From a virus, in IMG/VR virus record IMGVR_UViG_3300021959_000382, positions 1 to 23,964 of that record: a DNA stretch of 23,964 bases; one strand, written 5' to 3'. Shown one piece after another: positions 6,585-13,281 of the stretch. The notes beneath the pieces were generated by a model that was not told the origin of the DNA, did no database searches, and saw only the letters and a program-made list of their open reading frames with translations. Each line of letters starts with the position of its first letter. Positions within the stretch are counted from its first letter, which is position 1. The position numbers were made by a program, and so were the translations under genes.

Positions 6585-8279
6585 CTATGCCGCTTTTGAG
6601 GCTCTTGCTCTTCGTTCTGCTGATGTAGATACTCGCTCTACATAAACTTTTCTTATTTCTCTTTGTACGTACACAGTTCTTTCTGAGGATGCCTGTGTGA
6701 AACCTTCAACATAAACTGTTCTGCTTCTGTCATATAATTCTTTTACAGCTTCAAAGTCAAATGCTACGCCTGTTGCTGTAACTATGCCTTCATCAATAGT
6801 AGCTGAAACACTATCAAGTATTTTCTTAACATTAACTTGTAGTGTGCCTATAGCACCTGTAGCATCAACACTTGCTATTACTTTATCAAAACTTAAAGCT
6901 AGTGTGCCTACACCACCAGTAGCCTCTACACCTTCTAAACCAGCAGAAGTAGTAGTTGTTACAGAACCAACAGAAATTGTAGCAGATACAGATTCTAATG
7001 CTTCTAGTGTTCTTGCTTCAATTATGCCTACATTTGATGTAGCACTTACACCTACAATTGTTGGTGTTACACCTACGCCTACGCTACCTGCTGAACCTGT
7101 TATTACCTGAGTAGGTAGGTTTTCTATTATGTTTTCTTGTGTAGTTCCTACTGAAGCTGTGGCACTTACACCAGCAGGTTTAGCTGTTAAATTTTCTTGT
7201 ATAGTTCCTAGCGCACTTGTAGCTGATACTCCAGTAGTTATTATTTCTGTAATATCAACTTCAAAACCACCAACAGTTACAGGTTCAATTGCACCTGTAG
7301 CACTTACGCCATCTACTATTTGTGTTACACCAAATCTAATATTTACACTATTAGTAGATGCTGTACCACTTACGCCTGTAAGTATTTCTGTTATATTTGG
7401 TTGTAGTGACGGAGTATTAGTTGTACCTAAAGCACCATCTAGTTCTACGGTATTTGATATTGCTACTGTACCAATACTACCTGTAGCTGATACACTATCT
7501 AATATCTCAGTAGGTTTATCTTCTACTGTACCAACTTCACCTGTTGCCGTAACACCAGTTAAAGTGACACTATTTCCTATATTAACAGTATTTGTAGAAC
7601 CAGTAGCAAATACGCCAGATATTATTTCTGTAATGTTAACAGTGAGTGTTCCGATAGTGCCTGTAGCACTTACACTACCTATTAACTTACGTATACCACT
7701 AGTAACATCTATTGTGCCTAGTATAGCGTTAGCATCTACACCTGTTGCTATAATCTCTGTTACATTAGGTTGAACAGCAGGTGTATTTGTTGTACCTACA
7801 ATTCCATCAGGACCTACTGTATTAGCTATTGTAAATGTACCGATACCACCAGTAGCACTTACGCCTGTTAATATTTCAGTTGGTTTGTCTTCTACAGTAC
7901 CAACAGCACCTGTAGCTGATACACCTGAAGGACTAACAGTGTTAGCAATTGTAAATGTGCCAACTGCTCCTGTAGATGTTACACCCGTTAACGTGGTTGT
8001 AGCTTTACCTGTAGCAGTTACAGTGTTTACTGCACTAGTAGCACTCACACCTGTTAATGTTGTTGTAGCTTTACCTGTTGCTGTAACAGTACCTACAGCA
8101 CCAGTAGCACTTACGCTGTTTAATGCCTCTGATATATCAACTTCAAATCCACCAATACTGACAGATTCTACAGCACCCGTTGCTGATACACCGTTATTTA
8201 TGGTAACAAAGAATAAACCATATTTAGCCGTACCGTAAACCGCACTACCATAGTTAGCTTGATTTATAGTAACGGACAT
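6585..8279 (-). CDS. Virion protein built of about 20 GVSATGAVGT repeats
   Basis: 564 aa. Residues 10-21 carry a YGSAVYGTAKYG motif. From about 29 to 500 the protein is about 20 tandem units of 18-25 aa (two units carry longer insertions), each starting [TSD]GVSATGAVGT and ending in a variable strand such as VEDKPTEIL. There are almost no Lys or Arg residues there and only a few acidic ones. This spacing suggests a beta-solenoid or chain of small beta domains. Higher-order duplication is visible: the VEDKPTEIL...GTTNTP...QPN[VI]TEI block occurs at 129-177 and 252-300, and GGFEVDI[ST]E at 43-51 and 337-345. The C-terminal 60 aa switch to a charged tail with three [RK][TK]VYV copies. It lies between a head structural gene and connector genes, so it is probably a head or tail appendage. 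AAGGAG precedes the start. Confidence 0.85.
   Translation of the reverse strand: MSVTINQANYGSAVYGTAKYGLFFVTINNGVSATGAVESVSIGGFEVDISEALNSVSATGAVGTVTATGKATTTLTGVSATSAVNTVTATGKATTTLTGVTSTGAVGTFTIANTVSPSGVSATGAVGTVEDKPTEILTGVSATGGIGTFTIANTVGPDGIVGTTNTPAVQPNVTEIIATGVDANAILGTIDVTSGIRKLIGSVSATGTIGTLTVNITEIISGVFATGSTNTVNIGNSVTLTGVTATGEVGTVEDKPTEILDSVSATGSIGTVAISNTVELDGALGTTNTPSLQPNITEILTGVSGTASTNSVNIRFGVTQIVDGVSATGAIEPVTVGGFEVDITEIITTGVSATSALGTIQENLTAKPAGVSATASVGTTQENIIENLPTQVITGSAGSVGVGVTPTIVGVSATSNVGIIEARTLEALESVSATISVGSVTTTTSAGLEGVEATGGVGTLALSFDKVIASVDATGAIGTLQVNVKKILDSVSATIDEGIVTATGVAFDFEAVKELYDRSRTVYVEGFTQASSERTVYVQREIRKVYVERVSTSAERRARASKAA
7981..8112 (-). repeat. Two adjacent 66-base tandem repeat units inside the solenoid gene
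   Basis: Bases 7981-8046 and 8047-8112 are near-identical 66-base units that share GTTGTAGCTTTACCTGT on the plus strand and differ mainly at third positions. They encode two consecutive copies of the TATGKATTTLTGV unit. Retained identity at the DNA level means this pair is a recent duplication or is being homogenised, unlike most other units in the gene, which are similar only as protein. Confidence 0.85.
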
Positions 8280-8292
8280 ACCGTATTACTCC

Positions 8293-8730
8293 TTATGCTA
8301 TACGAATAATAGCAGTAGAAGCACCAGCGGCAGGAAATTCAATAGTTAAGTCACCAGCAGTAGCACTAACTGTTCCACCAAAATCTATAACAGCAATAGC
8401 TGAATTTGAGTTGGCAGTGTTATAAATAATACAACCATCAGCAGATACTGTTACATCTGAAAATACTTCATCAGCAAAGTCAACAATAGCAGTTGAGCCT
8501 GACAGTGAAATTGTTGCACTACCTAATGCTTGACCACCAGCACTATATCCTGTACCTGATGCCTCGTCTGAGTTACCAGTTACATCTGAATAGTTAGTTG
8601 TTGAAGCATCATATGTACCACTTGGGGATTCTTTAATAAGCGCAAGTTTAATTGAATCGGTATCTAAATCGTGTAAACCGCCAAGTAACTCTTGCTTAAA
8701 ACTATTGCACATTGCAGTTGTAATAGCCAT
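8293..8730 (-). CDS. Phage structural protein, head/neck region
   Basis: 145 aa. The opening AMCNSFKQELLGGLHDLDTD (5-24) followed by SIKLALIKESPSGTYDAS, the central GTGYSAGGQAL, and the ending LTIEFPAAGASTAIIRIA form a pattern I recognise as a conserved, uncharacterised virion protein of marine phages and some prophages. The composition is beta-rich and the charge low. The start follows GGAGAAAATAA. A hairpin (8761-8785) separates it from the decoration-like gene upstream. Its place between the capsid genes and the connector genes suggests a head or neck component. No catalytic motif is visible. Confidence 0.8.
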   Translation of the reverse strand: MAITTAMCNSFKQELLGGLHDLDTDSIKLALIKESPSGTYDASTTNYSDVTGNSDEASGTGYSAGGQALGSATISLSGSTAIVDFADEVFSDVTVSADGCIIYNTANSNSAIAVIDFGGTVSATAGDLTIEFPAAGASTAIIRIA

Positions 8731-8760
8731 TTATTTTCTCCATATAAAATGTTAAGTGTA

Positions 8761-8785
8761 AAGGGGCAAGTCACCCTGCCCCCTT
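8761..8785 (-). terminator. GC-rich hairpin, possible attenuator/terminator
   Basis: On the minus strand AAGGGGGCA and TGCCCCTT pair (one bulged G) around an eight-base loop, a markedly GC-rich stem in AT-rich DNA. It sits eight bases past the stop of the 164-aa decoration-like gene. The following bases, TACACTTAACATTTTA, hold no clean U-tract, so termination is probably partial. It could also be a 3' stabiliser for capsid mRNA. Confidence 0.5.
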
Positions 8786-8792
8786 ATGTTAA

Positions 8793-9287
8793 TTAAGCAA
8801 GTGTGTCTCTGTCTACTTCAGTAGCTTTATCTAAACTACCGACAGGCATGACTACTGCAAATATACGTAGCACACCTGCGCTAATCGTACCAGCAGTACC
8901 TGCAAAAGTAAGTTTCAACGGTGCAGCTGCATCCACTACTTGTGGATTTGCAGTTGCTACAAGTACAGTTGCGTATGTACCTGCAGAAGCACCATCAATG
9001 TCAAAACCATCTACCCAACCATTTTCATCACCACCAGAGATACCTAAATCTACAGTAGCGTCTGAAGCAGTATTAGTTAGAGCAGTTACAACTTCAATAC
9101 CAGCAAACAAACAAACGCAGTTTGCAGGAATATCAACACATTCAATGGTACTACCATTAGCATCAATATTTTGGTTTGAGAAGTCAATAGTCTGCTCTAC
9201 TAGGTAAGACTTTACACGTGAATTTACGCCATAAGTAGGACCATGATTTGTATTGGTTGTTGCCAACGCTGTTGTTGTTGCAGCCAT
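8793..9287 (-). CDS. Probable head decoration / capsid-associated protein
   Basis: 164 aa, low in Lys and Arg, with an Ala/Thr/Val-rich strand pattern (TYATVLVATANPQVVDA, AGTISAGVLRIFAVVMPV near the C-terminus). It follows the major capsid gene by 13 bases, with a very strong Shine-Dalgarno (AAGGAGG). It is thus likely co-expressed with capsid at high level, which is the usual situation of decoration or cement proteins. The GWVDGFDIDG segment (about 91-100) is acidic. I do not recognise a named decoration family, so the assignment rests on position, size and composition. A neck protein is the alternative. Confidence 0.78.
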   Translation of the reverse strand: MAATTTALATTNTNHGPTYGVNSRVKSYLVEQTIDFSNQNIDANGSTIECVDIPANCVCLFAGIEVVTALTNTASDATVDLGISGGDENGWVDGFDIDGASAGTYATVLVATANPQVVDAAAPLKLTFAGTAGTISAGVLRIFAVVMPVGSLDKATEVDRDTLA

Positions 9288-9300
9288 TTTCTAACCCTCC

Positions 9301-10362
9301 TTATGCCAAGTTGTAAATTGCGTTTACAAGACCTTCAGGACGAAGAATCTTGCGACCATACAAGTGCATACCACGTACAATGTCAGCAAAGCTGTCAGGG
9401 TCACGATATGTTTCAGTCTTGTTGATTTGCTCTGCAGTAGCAACAGCGGAATCATGTCCAGCAACAATCACACCGTAGTTAGATGCATTCATACCACCTG
9501 TTGTGGATGAACCTGTTCCAACTGATGGAAGGTTGTTAGATTGATAAATGCGGAAACCATGCAAGTTATTTAAAACAAGACCGTTCTGCAATCCAGAACC
9601 ACCGAAGTCTGCATTTAGAAGACGTGAATCTTCGTCCTTTAGAACTTCAATAAATACTGGGTCAACGACCATCCAACGACCTGTTGTGTCAACATTCTGT
9701 TGGTCTAGCAAACGTGACATACGTGCAATAACCTGTAATGGGTTTGCTTCACCATCACCTGTAGGTACAGCACCAGCACCAGTACGTGGAAGGATAGAGA
9801 TACTCTGTCCAGCTACGCCTGTTCCTGCAAAGTCTGTAGCGTCTAGCTTCATAGTTGCAAGTAGTTCGTCAGAACCAGCAGTTGTTACAGCTTTTGAACC
9901 GTTTACAACGTCATTGGCTGTGTCAGCATTTGCATGTAAAGCAGACTGCTTGAAACCTGACAAGTAGCCAAGAACGTCTTGGTCAAACTGGTCAGCCAAA
10001 CGGTATGCCGCACGGTCAGATGCTAGTGATTGGAAGTTCACATGTGAATGTGCTTCTTCAATGTCATCAACCTTAAATGCAAAGTAGTTAGCTTTGTCAA
10101 TTGTTAGGCTGAAGTCTTCATCGTCTAGGTCTTGTGCAGTGATTTGTGTGCCACGTGCATAAGCCTGAACTGAGATTTCGGGTTCTTTGATAATCTTAAC
10201 GGAATCACCCATGTTAGCAATCTCACCGAAGTAATCGGAGTTTGAAATTGCTTCAGCAACGGCAGACTTGCGGAAAGCAAGTTGTACCTGTTTGCTGTAA
10301 ATAACTGGGCTAAAATTACCGTTAGGAAGATTACCATACCCGGCTGCGGATGTAAATGCCAT
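9301..10362 (-). CDS. Major capsid protein
   Basis: 353 aa, a usual size for an HK97-fold coat protein. Seen: N-terminal NLPNGNFSPVIYSKQVQLAF (11-30), a helix-rich DYFGEIANMGDSVKI segment (about 43-57), IDKANYFAFKVDDIEEAHSH (about 88-107), then the ADQFDQDVLGYL helix, the TGRWMVVDPVFIEVLKDE strand-helix unit (about 226-243) and a C-terminal YRDPDSFADIVRGMHLYGRK. These features (spine helix, then VVDP near the A domain, then a C-terminal strand returning) fit the coat proteins of short-tailed marine phages. It lies directly after the scaffold gene and behind its own promoter and a 195-base leader; AGGAG precedes the start. I see no N-terminal prohead protease domain. Confidence 0.93.
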   Translation of the reverse strand: MAFTSAAGYGNLPNGNFSPVIYSKQVQLAFRKSAVAEAISNSDYFGEIANMGDSVKIIKEPEISVQAYARGTQITAQDLDDEDFSLTIDKANYFAFKVDDIEEAHSHVNFQSLASDRAAYRLADQFDQDVLGYLSGFKQSALHANADTANDVVNGSKAVTTAGSDELLATMKLDATDFAGTGVAGQSISILPRTGAGAVPTGDGEANPLQVIARMSRLLDQQNVDTTGRWMVVDPVFIEVLKDEDSRLLNADFGGSGLQNGLVLNNLHGFRIYQSNNLPSVGTGSSTTGGMNASNYGVIVAGHDSAVATAEQINKTETYRDPDSFADIVRGMHLYGRKILRPEGLVNAIYNLA

Positions 10363-10523
10363 GATATGTTCTCCTAAGTTATTAGCATTGTTACAGATAC
10401 AAACTCACAAGACTATTAGAGGCTAACTTCATTGGGTGTGCATTCAGTAAAGGTGGCCGCCTAAACTTTCAACAGGCCAAATTCATCAGGTAATCCGAAG
10501 ACTTTGTTCGTTTGCTGGAATTT

Positions 10524-10552
10524 GTGTAGACAGATAGCTATTCCATCTACAC
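10524..10552 (-). promoter_or_regulatory. Leader hairpin at the 5' end of the capsid transcript
   Basis: GTGTAGA (10552-10546 on the minus strand) and TCTACAC (10530-10524) form a perfect seven-pair stem. The 15-base loop itself contains the palindrome ATAGCTAT. It starts about six bases after the predicted transcription start near 10558, so it would sit at the extreme 5' end of the capsid mRNA, where such stems can protect transcripts from decay. The rest of the leader down to 10363 holds no reading frame of note. Confidence 0.6.
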
Positions 10553-10564
10553 GTGTTGACTATA

Positions 10565-10592
10565 GTTATACTTATAAATATATCTTTGTCAA
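10565..10592 (-). promoter_or_regulatory. Capsid promoter (sigma70 type), flanked by an inverted repeat
   Basis: Minus strand: TTGACA (10592-10587), a 16-base spacer and TATAAC (10570-10565), five of six matching in the -10. It lies in the 237-base gap between scaffold (stop 10600) and capsid (start 10362). A perfect inverted repeat TGTTGAC/GTCAACA (10594-10588 and 10560-10554) brackets the promoter, one arm over the -35 and the other at the predicted start. This is a plausible operator, or a coincidence with the -35 consensus. Confidence 0.75.
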
Positions 10593-10599
10593 CAGTTTT

Positions 10600-11475
10600 T
10601 TATCTAGCTGAACCAGATAAATCATATATGAATTTGCCAGACCTTATGGCTTCCATAATCTCGTCTGACTGTTTCTCATATTCTTGTGCCGACATCTTTT
10701 GGACATCAGATTCTCTTAGATAGGTAGAAGCCTCATTCTCTTGTGGCTTAGACCTCGTATTTTTCGTGCTAATCGCTTCAGCAGCACCTTTAGCATTCTT
10801 GCTTGGTTTTGCTTTGCTAATATTTCTATCTGACTTGTATAAGTCAATTGCTCGTGCGGCAGATTTTGCATCGTTGTCATTCTCGTATAGTGCCTCCTGC
10901 ACCCATTTAGGTTGTTCTTCTGCCCACTCGTGAAAGTCATCACTGTCTCTGATGTCACCAAAGTCAGGATGTATTCTCATCAATTCGGCTTCTGCTTTCT
11001 CCTTCGTAGCCGAAAGTTGCATCTCATCAATTGCTTTCAATCTTTCTTCTAAGTCACTAGATTGTTCTCTAGCTTTCTTCATAGCAATTGTTTCTACTAT
11101 TGCTGCTACGTCAGGATATTCTGCTGCCCATTTTTCAATGTCCTCATCGGACTTAGGCAACTTCATTTCTTTTTTAGTAGCTTCAGATAACTGGCGTTTT
11201 AAACTTTCCAGTTCTGTTTTAAATTCTTCAGCTTGTTTTTGCTGATGCCTACGTAAGTCAGAGTATCTTTTCTTAAAAGTTTTTTCTTCTGCGTTAGTAG
11301 GTTCTGCTTCTTCAGGCTCACTAGCTTCTTGTTCTACTTCACCCTTCTGTTCTTTAAGCAATTGCTCTAATTCTTCCTCATCACGCTTTATCTTTTCTTC
11401 TTGCGAATAAGGCTTAGATACAAATGCTGCTTTCTTTTGTGGCTGCATTTCTTCAGCCATGATTGTGTCAGACAT
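10600..11475 (-). CDS. Capsid scaffolding protein
   Basis: 291 aa, very rich in Glu, Lys, Gln and Ala, with long predicted coiled coil (about 63-115 and 130-170), the usual character of scaffolding proteins that fill the procapsid and leave before packaging. Segments include KKRYSDLRRHQQKQAEEFK, KLPKSDEDIEKWAAEYPDVA, IHPDFGDIRDSDDFHEWAEE and QPKWVQEALYENDNDAKSAA, all of which I associate with marine phage scaffolds. It is immediately upstream of the major capsid gene. The start has AGGAG nine bases upstream; an internal Met at residue 6 is possible but has no better Shine-Dalgarno. No protease motif is seen. Confidence 0.9.
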   Translation of the reverse strand: MSDTIMAEEMQPQKKAAFVSKPYSQEEKIKRDEEELEQLLKEQKGEVEQEASEPEEAEPTNAEEKTFKKRYSDLRRHQQKQAEEFKTELESLKRQLSEATKKEMKLPKSDEDIEKWAAEYPDVAAIVETIAMKKAREQSSDLEERLKAIDEMQLSATKEKAEAELMRIHPDFGDIRDSDDFHEWAEEQPKWVQEALYENDNDAKSAARAIDLYKSDRNISKAKPSKNAKGAAEAISTKNTRSKPQENEASTYLRESDVQKMSAQEYEKQSDEIMEAIRSGKFIYDLSGSAR

Positions 11476-11546
11476 ATACTGTCTCCTGTGCTGGGGCTAA
11501 CCGTAGCCACTGTCGGGTGGGGAGTTAGGTAGCCAGTTAATGTGGA

Positions 11547-13079
11547 TTATTTTTTAGAGGCTAATCCACCTGACCTCATCTGTTTAGGCTTTGGTTCAGG
11601 CTTTGATGCTAAACCGCCTGAGTTGTATTCTCTTTCTTTATCACGCATTATACTTGCTGTAGCCCTTTGCGCTCTCTCTATAGCTTTTTGAGTGTCTTCT
11701 CTTTCAGAAGCAGATTTTTTACTTTGCGCTTTTTCAGTTGCTTTACGTAATTTAGCTGTATCTGATTTTTTCTTTTCCTTAGTTTTTTTACTTTGTGCCG
11801 TTTTTTGGGCTTGTCTTACCGCACTTAATGAAGCCGTATCTTTTAGTTGTGCTTTTTTATCACCTTCAACTTCTTTGAATGCTCTTTTTCTAGCATATTC
11901 TTCTGGGTTTAGTAGTCTTTCTTCTCTTTGACGTTTTAATGCTTCTTCTCTTCCTTCGTCAAACATACTCGTGTATACGTTATAAAATTTCTGATTTATT
12001 CCACCTTCTTTAGATAAATCTAAATCAGGCGTGTCTTCTGGATTTAACGCATATTTTCTAGCATCAGAACCAAAAAATGCTAAACCCCCTGTAAGTGGGT
12101 CTAAATATTCTCCGTTGTCACCTATAATATATCCTGTTGCTGTTCTAGTTCCCGGTTCTAATTTTCCTAATGCTGTTGAAAAAGAAAATGGATTTGCAGG
12201 AGTAGTAAATTCATTATATAAAGATGCAGCTGCGTCTACTCTACGTTTATCTTTTCTCATTTTTAATTTTTCGTCATCTGTTTGACCACCATCATCATCC
12301 CTTACACTTGCCTGACCAAGAGTAGGTGTTACAGATGTTGCTTGTGCATCAGGTGCAGTGTATTCACTGGCTAATATAAAACCTTCAGGTAACTGTGTTA
12401 CACCGGGAATGTACGTTATACTTCTACGTTCTCCTGTATCTGGATTAACTATCTCAACTAATTGTGGTGCTGATTCTGGTGTCTGTACTACACCCGGATA
12501 TGATACATCTTGCATCTGTTCAGGAGTAAATGTAGGTACTGCCTGTTGTGTAGCTGGGGTATAAGTTGGAGCAATAGGTGTTGTTGCTTGCGTAGGCTGT
12601 TGTTGCACTGTAGTTGTAACAGGTGCTTGTGGCTGTTGAACAAAAGATGTAGCAGGTACTTGTGAAGGTACAAACCCTGCAATACCAGTAGCAGGTCCTG
12701 TCAATCCACCTGTTGCCATTTCTACTGTGTCATTATTATACTCTATTTCATCATCCATGTCAAGGTCTGATAATTCAAATGGTATGTCATCTGGTACAAC
12801 AGCTTCTTCGCTATTACCCATCTGACCCATCTTATCCATCATAGTCAAACCCATCTTAGCTTCTTGTCGCATCTGCATAAGTTTTTCAAGACCAATGTAT
12901 CGTACTACGTCAGCAGGAAATACAAACTCACCCTCGCTTAATTGTGCAGGTATGTCATCTCTTACTTCTTCTTGCGTAGAACCTGCTGGTACATCATTGC
13001 CTGATATAGGGTCTATTGTTCCACCTTCGTCCATAAGACCACCATCTTCAAACATTTCCATTTGTTTTTCAAGTGCCAT
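11547..13079 (-). CDS. 510-aa low-complexity protein between portal and scaffold
   Basis: Unknown function. An N-terminal conserved core (about 1-105) contains VRDDIPAQLSEGEFVFPADV followed by VRYIGLEKLMQMRQEAKMGL, which I recognise from many marine phages. Residues about 130-200 are a Gln/Pro/Thr/Val-rich, probably disordered linker. Residues about 270-500 are strongly charged and helical with Lys/Arg/Gln/Ala runs (AQSKKTKEKKKS, KAQSKKSASERED). Short GGL motifs recur: EDGGLMDEGG, ATGGLTGP, NSGGLASKPEP and the C-terminal RSGGLASKK. There is no membrane segment or enzyme motif. It overlaps the previous gene by 11 bases, with GGAATGAAGTAA before its ATG. A head-internal or DNA-binding virion protein is possible, given the basic C-terminal half next to portal and scaffold. 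Confidence 0.85.
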   Translation of the reverse strand: MALEKQMEMFEDGGLMDEGGTIDPISGNDVPAGSTQEEVRDDIPAQLSEGEFVFPADVVRYIGLEKLMQMRQEAKMGLTMMDKMGQMGNSEEAVVPDDIPFELSDLDMDDEIEYNNDTVEMATGGLTGPATGIAGFVPSQVPATSFVQQPQAPVTTTVQQQPTQATTPIAPTYTPATQQAVPTFTPEQMQDVSYPGVVQTPESAPQLVEIVNPDTGERRSITYIPGVTQLPEGFILASEYTAPDAQATSVTPTLGQASVRDDDGGQTDDEKLKMRKDKRRVDAAASLYNEFTTPANPFSFSTALGKLEPGTRTATGYIIGDNGEYLDPLTGGLAFFGSDARKYALNPEDTPDLDLSKEGGINQKFYNVYTSMFDEGREEALKRQREERLLNPEEYARKRAFKEVEGDKKAQLKDTASLSAVRQAQKTAQSKKTKEKKKSDTAKLRKATEKAQSKKSASEREDTQKAIERAQRATASIMRDKEREYNSGGLASKPEPKPKQMRSGGLASKK

Positions 13080-13281
13080 TTACTTCATTCCTTAGATATT
13101 TAAGTTTTCGTAGTACGGCTATCGCACCTTGTTGTCTGTGTACTAAAACTGCATCATCTGTTTGCTCTAGCACTTTTTGGTGTTGTTCTATTATAGAATC
13201 AACGTAATCACTGAACGCTTCCCACTGGCGGTTGTTGTTCACTAGGGGCTTGAGTTTGCTGAGTATTTGCTGTCTGTCCAT
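13069..13281 (-). CDS. Small helical protein following the portal
   Basis: 70 aa from the ATG at 13281 (MDRQQILSKLKPLVNNNRQW), two or three helices with coiled-coil potential (DYVDSIIEQHQKVLEQTDDA, then LVHRQQGAIAVLRKLKYLRN). This pattern recurs after portal genes in marine podovirus-like genomes as I recall. It overlaps the portal 3' end by 74 bases in another frame. A longer GTG start at 13302 is possible, but AAGGA lies ten bases before the ATG chosen here. The role is unknown; a portal or head assembly cofactor is a fair guess from position. Confidence 0.82.
   Translation of the reverse strand: MDRQQILSKLKPLVNNNRQWEAFSDYVDSIIEQHQKVLEQTDDAVLVHRQQGAIAVLRKLKYLRNEVNGT

Noticed and set aside
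7129-7773. Plus-strand open frame of 214 codons (and others opposite the solenoid and fibre genes)
   Set aside because: It is the antisense of a Thr/Ser/Val/Gly-rich repeat gene, whose codons rarely give stops in that frame. No Shine-Dalgarno, no plus-strand gene neighbours, and the translation is a Pro/Val/Thr-rich mirror of the repeats.
10596-10626. AT-rich hairpin (TTTATCT...AGATAAA) at the scaffold stop as terminator
   Set aside because: On the minus strand it is followed by A residues rather than T, and the stem is weak.
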